Part shown: one piece after another, positions 1 through 7,117 of the stretch
Position numbering within the stretch: position 1 is the first letter of the stretch
Layout of the letters: every line of letters starts with the position of its first letter
Assembly (NCBI GenBank): GCA_020073525.1
Contig: JAIQFA010000026.1
Coordinates: 1-56,012 of the forward strand
Length of the DNA stretch: 56,012 nt
Reading direction: 5' to 3'
Source: Terriglobia bacterium
GTDB taxonomy: Bacteria; Acidobacteriota; Terriglobia; Terriglobales; Acidobacteriaceae
The notes under the pieces: generated by a model
Told to the model about the DNA's origin: nothing
What the model saw: the letters and a program-made list of their open reading frames with translations, nothing else
The model's database searches: none
Translations under genes and position numbers: made by a program

Positions 1-44
1 AGTGCCGTTTGGATATTCTTTATCTCCCGAATAGAATCGCGGTT

Positions 45-260
45 ATGAGCCGCAACATATTGAATATAGGAAGTTTAATAGAAGTTTCGGCGTTTGGTGG
101 AGAAAGACTGGAACGCCGAGTCGTGGAAGTATGTGGTGAGACTGTTTATATTTTCCGAGACGACGAGTGGGAAACGGCGAAATTGGAGCATCGAGAATCA
201 CAAACGATTGGTTTCAATCGACGCTTTGTCATCAGAGTGCTGGAAACCACAAAGAAATAG
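45..260 (+). CDS. small hypothetical protein (71 aa)
   Basis: I do not recognise a named family. The product is a 71-residue soluble protein that reads like a compact beta-rich fold, with a short alternating segment (VSAFGGERLERRVVEV), a central VYIF strand and an acidic DDEWE loop. Small proteins of this look (a 'VxAFGGE...RRVV' opening followed by an E/W-rich turn) occur in soil acidobacteria, but no function follows from that. The ATG at 45 is chosen because it opens the protein-like part; a TTG at 9 is possible. No clear Shine-Dalgarno (SD) sequence is visible and the 5' context lies outside the window. Confidence 0.5.
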   Translation: MSRNILNIGSLIEVSAFGGERLERRVVEVCGETVYIFRDDEWETAKLEHRESQTIGFNRRFVIRVLETTKK

Positions 261-340
261 GATTTTGGGACTTGGTTTGTGAAGGTGATAATTCCGCCAC
301 ACCCGAATTTTCCCGGCTAAACCCATGATTCCATTGGCGA

Positions 341-363
341 GGGGGGAGGGGGGTGGGGGGTGG
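341..363 (+). repeat. G-quadruplex-capable tract
   Basis: Three consecutive runs of six G are separated by single A or T bases and followed by TGG. This is enough for a very short-loop G-quadruplex on the plus strand. It lies between two genes, about 80 bases after the stop of the first and 270 before the next start. Confidence 0.6.
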
Positions 364-548
364 TAGTAAACACGGGTTAATAACTCTTCAGTACACAAGC
401 GATAAGCAAAAACCCCCTGCAAGGTGAGAATTCCCTGCGTCGTCCTTGCTGTGCGGAGAAGAAAGTAGGGGTCTTTCGACTCCGCCGAGACTTCACTTCG
501 TGAAGTCCCAGCTCCGCTCAGGATGACACCGTGAATAGGGTGACAGAG

Positions 549-583
549 AGCTGATAGCTGATAGCTGAGAGCTGCCAGCTGAC
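549..583. repeat. 7-base tandem array (AGCTGAT type)
   Basis: Five contiguous 7-base units: AGCTGAT, AGCTGAT, AGCTGAG, AGCTGCC, AGCTGAC. The array ends 48 bases before the ATG of the next gene. It is one of several arrays with this period in the window, each with a different unit. Confidence 0.7.
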
Positions 584-631
584 TTCGGTGACTTGGATCG
601 CATCTACGGGAGAAGGTACAGTAAGGAATCC

Positions 632-1660
632 ATGCCCTCCCGATGCAAGTCAGCGCTCGTCGTGTTTGCGTTGGTCGTCCTGACTTGCGTTTCACTCCTG
701 GGACAGGTCCCTCCACCAACGCCCGCGCCCGATCAGCAACCGGGAAGCATCACCGGCACGGTTTTCGATCAGAGTGGCGCGGTCGTTGCCGGAGCCCGGG
801 TGAAGCTGACCTTCGCAGACCAGTCCCGAAACCAGGAGGTACTCTCCGGCGCCGACGGGCAATTCACCTTCGCCAACGTCGTTCCCGGACCCTTCCAGGT
901 CACGATTACGGCGACGGGCTTCGCGGCACAAACTTCCTCTGGAACCCTGCAACCGGGGCAGAATTACATTGTCACGAAGATCGCGCTGCCGGTGGCTGCC
1001 AATGAAACGGATGTAGAGGTCGAGCTCACCCAGACCGAAGTGGCGCAAGAGCAGATCAAGGTGGAAGAGAAGCAGCGGGTGCTGGGCGTCGTCCCAAATT
1101 TTTACGTCACCTACGAGCCCAATCCCGCTCCCCTCACCGCGAAGCAAAAATTTGGGTTGGCTTGGAAGACATCCATCGATCCGGTTAGCTTCGTGCTGGT
1201 TGGCGCGGTTGCGGGAATTCAGCAGGGTCAGGATGATTTCGATGGATATGGGCAAGGCGCCGAGGGTTATGCCAAGCGCTACGGCGCGTCGTATGCCGAC
1301 TTTGTTACGGGCACGTTCATCGGAGCCGCCATTCTGCCATCGGTCCTGAAACAAGATCCCCGCTATTTCTACAAAGGAAGCGGGAGCAAGCGATCGCGGA
1401 TTCTGTATGCCATGGCCAGCGCGGTGATCTGTAAAGGAGACAACGGACGCTGGCAGGCAAATTACTCGAATATCCTCGGGACCTTCGCCGCCGGCGGGAT
1501 TTCAAATCTCTACTACCCAGCGGAAGATCGCGGAGCGGAATTAACGTTCGAAAACGGGCTCCTCGGGATTGGCGCAACCGCCGCCGCGAATCTTTTTCAG
1601 GAATTTGTCATCCGGAAATTGACGCCGAAGATTCCGAAACACAATCTGGCTGCGCCTTAG
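632..1660 (+). CDS. exported carboxypeptidase-regulatory-like domain protein
   Basis: Predicted exported 342-aa protein. A Sec signal (SALVVFALVVLTCVSLLGQ) starts at the second methionine, so ATG 632 is preferred over the upstream start at 593, which would place charged residues before it. Residues about 35-110 form a carboxypeptidase-regulatory / CnaB-like beta-sandwich (GSITGTVFDQSGAVV...DGQFTFANVVPGPF), as found at the N-termini of Oar-type receptors. The C-terminal 200 residues are rich in Gly/Ala/aromatics (FVTGTFIGAAILPSVL, DPRYFYKGSG) and are probably membrane- or barrel-associated. It stands alone, convergent with the SpoIIM-family gene. The domain is well supported; the cellular role is unknown. 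Confidence 0.8.
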   Translation: MPSRCKSALVVFALVVLTCVSLLGQVPPPTPAPDQQPGSITGTVFDQSGAVVAGARVKLTFADQSRNQEVLSGADGQFTFANVVPGPFQVTITATGFAAQTSSGTLQPGQNYIVTKIALPVAANETDVEVELTQTEVAQEQIKVEEKQRVLGVVPNFYVTYEPNPAPLTAKQKFGLAWKTSIDPVSFVLVGAVAGIQQGQDDFDGYGQGAEGYAKRYGASYADFVTGTFIGAAILPSVLKQDPRYFYKGSGSKRSRILYAMASAVICKGDNGRWQANYSNILGTFAAGGISNLYYPAEDRGAELTFENGLLGIGATAAANLFQEFVIRKLTPKIPKHNLAAP

Positions 1661-1699
1661 ATTTGATAGGAAATCCCTTGGGGTCGGGAGTTGTGGAAT

Positions 1700-1782
1700 C
1701 CCACCCTTGCGCAACGAACGCGCAAGGATGGGGCACCCGCGTCTCCTGCCGCGGAGTGAGACGAGGCAAGCCTCGTCTCTAC
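1700..1782. repeat. compound hairpin plus GTAGAGACG-type palindrome (copy A)
   Basis: Two adjacent inverted repeats. CCTTGCGC/GCGCAAGG (1705-1712/1720-1727) is followed by the right half of the GTAGAGACG-type element, whose hairpin GAGACGAGGC/GCCTCGTCTC ends in TCTCTAC at 1782. The left arm seen in the longer copies is replaced here. The TAG stop of the minus-strand SpoIIM-family gene (1779-1781) is formed by the terminal arm of the element. Confidence 0.75.
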
Positions 1783-2756
1783 AGCGAAGTCGTGTGTGGT
1801 GCAACACCTTCCTTTCGCCAGCCACGCGACAGATAGGCTACGAACATCGTGAAGAGTACCGCGGCCAGCGTGAATTTGAACGGCACCGGAACTGACGACG
1901 GCGAAAAGAATCCCTCGATCGTGCCCGCAACGATCAGCATCGGGATCACTCCCACGAGCAAGCGCACTGCTTCATTTCCGCCGACGGCCAGCGAGTCGCG
2001 ACGCGACAGTGTTCCCGGAAACAGCAGCGCCTGCGCCAGCCGCAGTCCCGCGCCTCCGGCGATGAAGATCGCAGGCAGTTCGAGAACTCCGTGCGGAGCG
2101 ACGAAGCTCCACAGCTTCACGCTCATTTGGTTCATGCCACAGGCCACGCCGATTACACCGAGCATCATGCCATTGAAGAAGAGCTGGAACAGCGTCCACA
2201 GGCCCGCCGTGATTCCGCCCGCAAAGGTCATGAACGACACGGTCATGTTGTTGGTCATGATGAAACTCGATTCCTGCGGCGCCGCGGAGACTACCGAGTG
2301 CGTCCACATCTCGTGCTTCTCGATCGTGCTTACCATCTGCGGGCCGAGGAACTCGCGCATGAAGTCGGGATTCGACAGGGTCAGGAACATTCCCGCCAGC
2401 GCGCCCAGGGCGAAAAGTCCCGTCGCTGTCAGCGTGTAGCGCAGATACTGACGGAAGATGACCGGATATTCGTTCCAGAAGAACTGCGCCACACGGCCTA
2501 CGGTTTTCTTCTGGCCGGAATAGAGCGCGTTGTGCGCGCGTCCTAATAGTTGATTGAGGTACCGTGCTTGTTGCACACTGCTCGTGTCGCCGCGCACCGC
2601 CGAAAGATCGGTGGCCGTCTGGCGATAAAGCAGTCCCAGTTCGCGAAGCTCGTCTCGCCCCAGCGCATGCAGGCCGTGTTGCTTGATATCTCCAAGCAGG
2701 GACTCGAGCCGTGCCCAGTACGGTTGTCGCTTCTTCAGCCAGGAAACGGAGATCAT
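1779..2756 (-). CDS. stage II sporulation protein M (SpoIIM/DUF95) family membrane protein
   Basis: A 325-aa protein with a soluble N-terminal helical region (residues 1-105) followed by about five membrane segments. The diagnostic SpoIIM-family stretch is present (VAPHGVLELPAIFIAGGAGL: His-Gly...Glu before a Gly-rich helix). Family members occur widely in non-sporulating bacteria, often beside RDD-domain, MoxR and DUF58 genes, and probably work in envelope or membrane-protein handling. Here the partner is an RDD protein read in the opposite direction with only three bases between the two proposed starts. The stop codon lies inside a palindromic repeat. The family call is firm; the function is not known. 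Confidence 0.88.
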   Translation of the reverse strand: MISVSWLKKRQPYWARLESLLGDIKQHGLHALGRDELRELGLLYRQTATDLSAVRGDTSSVQQARYLNQLLGRAHNALYSGQKKTVGRVAQFFWNEYPVIFRQYLRYTLTATGLFALGALAGMFLTLSNPDFMREFLGPQMVSTIEKHEMWTHSVVSAAPQESSFIMTNNMTVSFMTFAGGITAGLWTLFQLFFNGMMLGVIGVACGMNQMSVKLWSFVAPHGVLELPAIFIAGGAGLRLAQALLFPGTLSRRDSLAVGGNEAVRLLVGVIPMLIVAGTIEGFFSPSSVPVPFKFTLAAVLFTMFVAYLSRGWRKEGVAPHTTSL

Positions 2757-2759
2757 AAC

Positions 2760-3524
2760 TTGGAGCCGATTGAGAAGCTTACCATTGAAACGCCGGAGCA
2801 GATCGAACTGGAATTTCCGGTCGCCGGCCTCGGCAGCCGCGGGATGGCGCTTCTCGTCGATACCCTGATCCAGTTCGTGGTCGTGATCGTTGTCATCATT
2901 TTCACTTCGCTGCTCGCTCCCGACCTAGGACGCTATTGGGTGACTGCCGGAAAATGGATGACTGCGGCGGTCATCTTACTGATGTTCTGCCTGTACTGGG
3001 GATACTTCGCCATTTTCGAGGTCTTCTGGAACGGCCAAACGCCAGGAAAACGGCAGGCCCACATTCGCGTGATTACGGCGAGCGGGCGTCCGATCACTGT
3101 GTTCGAGGCCATCGCGCGGAACTTCCTGCGCGCCGTGGATTCGCAACTCCTGTACATCGTCGGCGCTATTGCCATCGCCGTGGACAAGAAGAATCGCCGC
3201 CTCGGAGACATGGTTGCGGGCACGGTGGTCGTTCACGAACTGCAGGAGCAAGGCGATTCCTACTGGTACGCGCAGCAGAGTACCGCGCCCACCACGCCAT
3301 CGGTGGAAGCGATCACGGCCATGACGGCGCAGGAATTTCAGCTGATTGAAACTTTCCTGAACCGCCGCCTGGACTTGCCCTACGAGCAGCGCCAGCAGAC
3401 GGCGAAGAGCATCGCTGAGCACATCGGAGTCCGCCTGAACGTGCCGCCCGCGGATCGGACATCTCCTGAAAATTTCCTTGAGGAGCTATCGCGGCGCTAC
3501 CGCGATAATGCGCGGTTTCGGTGA
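2760..3524 (+). CDS. RDD domain membrane protein
   Basis: A 254-aa RDD-family membrane protein. The domain is plain: GSRGMALLVDTLIQ (Arg and Asp of the first helix), two further membrane segments (ILLMFCLYWGYFAIFEVFW), then NGQTPGKRQAHIRVI and RRLGDMVAGTVVV. After it comes a soluble tail of about 90 residues. The homology begins at IETPEQIELEF, so the start must be near 2760. A TTG there has GGAG eight bases upstream and is the best candidate; the alternative ATG at 2844 would cut the domain. RDD proteins are often found with SpoIIM-family proteins; some are linked to ion transport, but this one cannot be assigned a substrate. Confidence 0.87.
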   Translation: MEPIEKLTIETPEQIELEFPVAGLGSRGMALLVDTLIQFVVVIVVIIFTSLLAPDLGRYWVTAGKWMTAAVILLMFCLYWGYFAIFEVFWNGQTPGKRQAHIRVITASGRPITVFEAIARNFLRAVDSQLLYIVGAIAIAVDKKNRRLGDMVAGTVVVHELQEQGDSYWYAQQSTAPTTPSVEAITAMTAQEFQLIETFLNRRLDLPYEQRQQTAKSIAEHIGVRLNVPPADRTSPENFLEELSRRYRDNARFR

Positions 3525-3537
3525 ACACGTGTCTTAG

Positions 3538-5094
3538 CTAAGGAACATGGACTGCAGCCCGTGCAGCGTCATAGAGCCACTTATGCAGCTCGGCGTTCTC
3601 CCAGTACTGAACGTGAGCTAGCAGCGGAGTGGTCGCATCCGGGTCAACGAAATTTCTTACGGGATTCATCACGTCCTCTAAGTTCGTTATATCCGACGCA
3701 TCGTAGTAGTCAAGGTGGCCGCTGATGATGTCGGCGGGCGCGTGGATATTGATCCAGCGGAACGTGTCCAGCGGCCGGAACTTCTGATAGTCGAGGATCA
3801 GCGGTTGCTTTCGGGCAGCCAGCGCTTCTCTGAGATTGCGGGCGGAGCTGACTTGGGTTCGGAAGAGGAAAGCAGTCTTGTCGAGCGGAGAGCCGAAAGT
3901 GATCAGGCGGGTTGTCCGCGGCACGACTTTGCGCTCAAAGTTGCATTCGATCTGATCCCAGTTGATGCAGGCGTTGAGCATGTCGTAGCTGATCACGGAA
4001 CCCAGCGAGTGCCCGACAATCACAACACTGTCATAGGAAGGGTGGGTCGCGTCGGAAATCCCGGCGGAGTAGATTTGACGAGCTACCGAGCACGCCTCTT
4101 GCAGGATATTGTTCCGGATCGCGTCGAAGCGGCTCACCTTGTAAGAAGAAACGTAGATGGCGACGTCTCCGACATATTCCACCACGAAGTAGCGGACGGC
4201 CCAGGCAAAGGCGAAGATTGCGACCGCCAGCACAGCGATAGCAATCTGCAGAAGAAGGGGCCATTGCAGATAGTGGACCGTATAGCCGGCAATGATCCGC
4301 TTGCCGGCGGACAGGCCAAGTGGGGTAAAGATCAGCAAGGCCGGCACGAGAAGCAGGGAGACGGATAACACAACTCCGATCAGCAACCAGAAGGTGTGTG
4401 GCTTGATGGCCATATCCTGGAACTTGCCAAACATCCAGCGGTCAAAATGCTTGAGGCCGTCGTCGGCGGGTTTCGGACGCTGTGGGGTGTCGGCCTCCTC
4501 ATTCTGCGCTGCTTTCTTCTGGGCTCTTTCGATACGCAGCGCTCCATAGTATGTGGTGATGCCATTCCATGCGGCGGAGTAGAGAAAGCCCACGGTTTGC
4601 AGGAACGAGATCTGGCCTTCGGTAAATGGCGCCCAGTAGCTCTCGTAGATATGCGCCTCGACGGACTTGCCGTGCTCGGGTGGCAGAGTAACTTCCACGC
4701 GGGAGAGTTCGGGAGCATCGTCGGCAGAGGTTAGCTGGACTCGCCTTACCTGCACCTGATATTCATCCGGCTCCTCCTCTTTGGGGTGACGCTTCGAGTG
4801 TTCCGTGATTAATGCCTGGCCGATGGCGCTTACGGTTTCAAAAGGCACTTGTTGCCCCATGCCGTGAGTTACAAGAAACGCAACGCGATGAGGCTCCGCG
4901 GCACCCTCGCCCACACCCGGTATTTTCCGGATATCCTGTCCGGTTGCGAGAAGGCGACTCTCTTCTTCGAGAAGTTCTTTGAGTTTGGACGCTGCGCCGC
5001 GAGCGGTTGGCGCCGCAAAGGTCTCTGTCTTTGTCTCGATGGTCGTAGCTTCGGGAGTGACGGCACTGATCTTGAAGTCAGATCTTAGTGACAT
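3538..5094 (-). CDS. membrane-anchored alpha/beta-hydrolase-like protein
   Basis: About 518 aa. Near residue 75 is VAFLVTHGMGQQ, a typical first strand and oxyanion turn of serine hydrolases. Near residue 364 is VVIVGHSLGSV, a classical G-x-S-x-G nucleophile elbow. Between them are two strongly hydrophobic segments (about residues 238-260 and 282-303), an unusual insertion that would anchor the enzyme in the membrane. The C-terminus has possible acid and histidine residues (PADIISGHLDYYD, ATTPLLAHVQYW). Start: ATG 5094 has GAGG eight bases upstream; an ATG nine bases earlier (5103) is also in frame. Substrate unknown; possibly a lipase or esterase. Confidence 0.72.
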   Translation of the reverse strand: MSLRSDFKISAVTPEATTIETKTETFAAPTARGAASKLKELLEEESRLLATGQDIRKIPGVGEGAAEPHRVAFLVTHGMGQQVPFETVSAIGQALITEHSKRHPKEEEPDEYQVQVRRVQLTSADDAPELSRVEVTLPPEHGKSVEAHIYESYWAPFTEGQISFLQTVGFLYSAAWNGITTYYGALRIERAQKKAAQNEEADTPQRPKPADDGLKHFDRWMFGKFQDMAIKPHTFWLLIGVVLSVSLLLVPALLIFTPLGLSAGKRIIAGYTVHYLQWPLLLQIAIAVLAVAIFAFAWAVRYFVVEYVGDVAIYVSSYKVSRFDAIRNNILQEACSVARQIYSAGISDATHPSYDSVVIVGHSLGSVISYDMLNACINWDQIECNFERKVVPRTTRLITFGSPLDKTAFLFRTQVSSARNLREALAARKQPLILDYQKFRPLDTFRWINIHAPADIISGHLDYYDASDITNLEDVMNPVRNFVDPDATTPLLAHVQYWENAELHKWLYDAARAAVHVP

Positions 5095-5361
5095 GGCATT
5101 CACCTCGTATGGAGACTAAGGGATGACCTGGGAGTCCGATTCGGGGAAGAGAGAACCATAGCACTTTGCGGAGAGGAGTCAAGCAGAACCTGGGCGTTCT
5201 TCAGGGGTGGCTTATTAGTTCATGGCTGGGTCGGGAAAGGGCATGGCTTCAGCCGGGCACTAAGTCATCGCAGTAAGTCGCACTTTGAAGGTAGAGAGCG
5301 GAATTTATATCCTAGGCGGGGTGCCGTCCCTTACAGGACTCCTGTCTTGCGCTATCGCCTA

Positions 5362-5381
5362 CCCGGCACTCACGTGCCGGG
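5362..5381. repeat. CCCGGCAC/GTGCCGGG hairpin
   Basis: A perfect 8-bp stem with the four-base loop TCAC, embedded in a longer compound repeat (about 5315-5400). No T-run follows, so it looks more like an interspersed palindrome than a terminator. Confidence 0.5.
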
Positions 5382-5499
5382 CTTTCCTATTTCGCCGCTG
5401 CACGGCTGGAGGATCACAGGTTCCACTTTTTGGCTCTGTCACTAGCTATGACACAGACTCCGACGGCCTGCGAGTTGTGACACAGGACTTGGGCGGACG

Positions 5500-5531
5500 A
5501 AATAAAAAAGGGCACCGCCCACGCGGTGCCC
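5500..5531 (-). terminator. rho-independent terminator of the AAA ATPase gene
   Basis: On the minus strand a perfect 9-bp stem (GGGCACCGC/GCGGTGCCC, loop GTGG) is followed by TTTTTTATTT. It begins about 20 bases after the stop codon of the Clp-like gene. Confidence 0.8.
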
Positions 5532-5550
5532 CACCTACCAGCAACTTGAG

Positions 5551-6774
5551 TTACTTATTCTCGTTGAGCGATCCGGCTCCAAATTCCTTGCGTTGGATCA
5601 CCGGACGCGCCGCTTTGGCTGCCGCTACCGCCGGCATCGCCGCCGCCGCTCCGTAGCGCTCGAGCAGGACGGGCACCATCGCGCCTTCCGCTTCTTTCAC
5701 AAAGGTGAGCTTGCTCTCACCAATCAGATCGACGCGGACGAAATCTCCAAGCTTCACCTGGCCGGTTGCTACCAGGTTCGCCAGCGGAAACACCAGATGC
5801 CGTTCAATGGCGCGCTTCAGGTGCCGCGCTCCGTACTTCGGATCCGTCCCTTCGGCCAACAGGAAACTCTTCACCTGGGGCGTGCAGTTGAACACGAACT
5901 GGTGCGCGCCCGCGGCCATCAGGACCCGCTGCTGCACCATTCCCAGTTCTATTTCCAGGATCTGTTGCAGGTGTTCGGAACGCAGCGTCTTGAACACGAC
6001 CACTTTGTCGATGCGATTCATGAACTCAGGCGCGAACTTGCGGCGCGCCGCGTCCACGGCTGAGCGGTTGATCTTTTCGTCGAGGGAGTTATCGACTTGC
6101 ACCGGTTTCGGTGCAAAACCCAGCCCGCCATCGACCAATCCGTTCATCTCGGCAGCGCCAAGGTTCGAGGTCATGATGATGATGCAGCTCGAAAGATCGA
6201 CGCGACGGTTATCGCCCAGCGTCAGCGTGGCCTTGTCGAGAATTCCGAGCAGCAACTGCCAGAGCGAGTCGGAAGCCTTCTCGATTTCGTCGAAGAGCAG
6301 GATCGAGAGTTTCAGCTTTTCGGTGTGCCACTGGTTGAGCGCTTCCTGCGTCAGCAGGGGATGGGTCTCGCGGTGTCCCAGGTATCCCGGAGGCGAGCCG
6401 ATCAGTTTGGCAATCTCGTGCGAATGCTGGAACTCGGCGCAATCGATCTTGATGCAGGCCCGCGCGTCGCCAAAGAGAGACTCGGCTACTGCTTCCACAA
6501 CCCGGGTCTTACCGGAGCCGGTGGGTCCCAGGAACAACAGGTTGCCCACGGGGCGGCCGGGGGCATTCAGCCCTGCCAGAAACATCTGGTAGATTTCCGC
6601 GACCTTCTCGATGGCCTGATCCTGCCCCACAATCTTACGGCGCAGGGCGGTCTCAAAGTCACGAGCGTCGTTACTGCGGCGGGTAGGATCGAGCACGGTT
6701 GCAAGGTTCGTTCTCATCGTTTCGGGCCCCTGTTTCCTTTCCGGGATCTGCGTTCTTTCTGGGAAACTGCTCAT
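5551..6774 (-). CDS. Clp/Hsp100-type AAA+ ATPase (single ATPase domain)
   Basis: About 407 aa, a single AAA-2 module like the second ATPase domain of ClpA/ClpB with the D2 C-terminal domain. Walker A is GPTGSGKT (residues 83-90), Walker B LLFDEIEKA (159-167), sensor 1 IIIMTSN, followed by the arginine-finger region MNRIDKVVVF. The C-terminal part (GTDPKYGARHLKRAIER) is the sensor-2 motif of Clp ATPases. There is no N-domain, no first ATPase domain and no zinc finger, so it is neither ClpB nor ClpX; a stand-alone remodelling ATPase is the best description. Start: ATG 6774 has AGGCGAG upstream; ATG 6717 is an alternative. No protease partner is adjacent. Confidence 0.85.
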   Translation of the reverse strand: MSSFPERTQIPERKQGPETMRTNLATVLDPTRRSNDARDFETALRRKIVGQDQAIEKVAEIYQMFLAGLNAPGRPVGNLLFLGPTGSGKTRVVEAVAESLFGDARACIKIDCAEFQHSHEIAKLIGSPPGYLGHRETHPLLTQEALNQWHTEKLKLSILLFDEIEKASDSLWQLLLGILDKATLTLGDNRRVDLSSCIIIMTSNLGAAEMNGLVDGGLGFAPKPVQVDNSLDEKINRSAVDAARRKFAPEFMNRIDKVVVFKTLRSEHLQQILEIELGMVQQRVLMAAGAHQFVFNCTPQVKSFLLAEGTDPKYGARHLKRAIERHLVFPLANLVATGQVKLGDFVRVDLIGESKLTFVKEAEGAMVPVLLERYGAAAAMPAVAAAKAARPVIQRKEFGAGSLNENK

Positions 6775-7117
6775 TTTTGTCACTCGCCTGGTAGCTGGGA
6801 GGAAGGTGGATTTCCTGACCCACCCCCTCCTTGTGCAAGCCGTTCGCCATCCGCCGGAGCCGCCGTAATTCCCCGGTTCTCATCGTTTTAGATGCGCCTA
6901 GCCCCTGTATTGTCGGGTAGGCCGCGTTACTCACAGTTTCCCCAAGAGCAATTCTTTGCAGACTGCGGGAACTTTCCATCAGCGCTCAACCGCCCCTAGG
7001 CTCATGTCCAGTAAGCCGTTACTGGCTTGGACTCCCGTAACTGGCGGTCCAGGTTACCCCCGCGCCACAATCACAGACAGCTTTCCTCTCTGGAGAACAC
7101 ACTTGTCTCGATTCCCA
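6775..7117. promoter_or_regulatory. divergent intergenic region
   Basis: About 340 bases between the divergent AAA ATPase and LysM/DUF4015 genes. It must hold both promoters, but no strong -35/-10 pair, operator palindrome or repeat stands out. Confidence 0.3.

Larger units (their letters stand above)
261..631. other. gene-free stretch with G-rich tract and 7-base repeats
   Basis: No credible gene. It contains a G-rich tract (341-363), a C/G-rich 'cttcgtgaag' hairpin with a 'GCTCAGGATGACA' tail (about 490-528; a similar tail recurs near 33,690-33,712), and a five-unit 7-base tandem array (549-583). Reading frames across it are repeat-derived shadows. Confidence 0.6.
5095..5550. other. gene-free stretch with hairpins and a terminator
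   Basis: About 450 bases without a convincing gene. It holds the hairpin CCCGGCAC/GTGCCGGG (5362-5381) and the minus-strand terminator of the AAA ATPase gene (5500-5531). The promoter of the hydrolase-like gene should lie near 5,100-5,200, but I see no clear consensus boxes. Confidence 0.5.

Noticed and set aside
1779..2756. SpoIIM-family gene taken as evidence of sporulation
   Set aside because: The family is widespread in bacteria that do not sporulate; no other sporulation gene is present.
5285..5656. A 123-residue plus-strand frame
   Set aside because: Made of repeat hairpins and the antisense of the AAA gene end.
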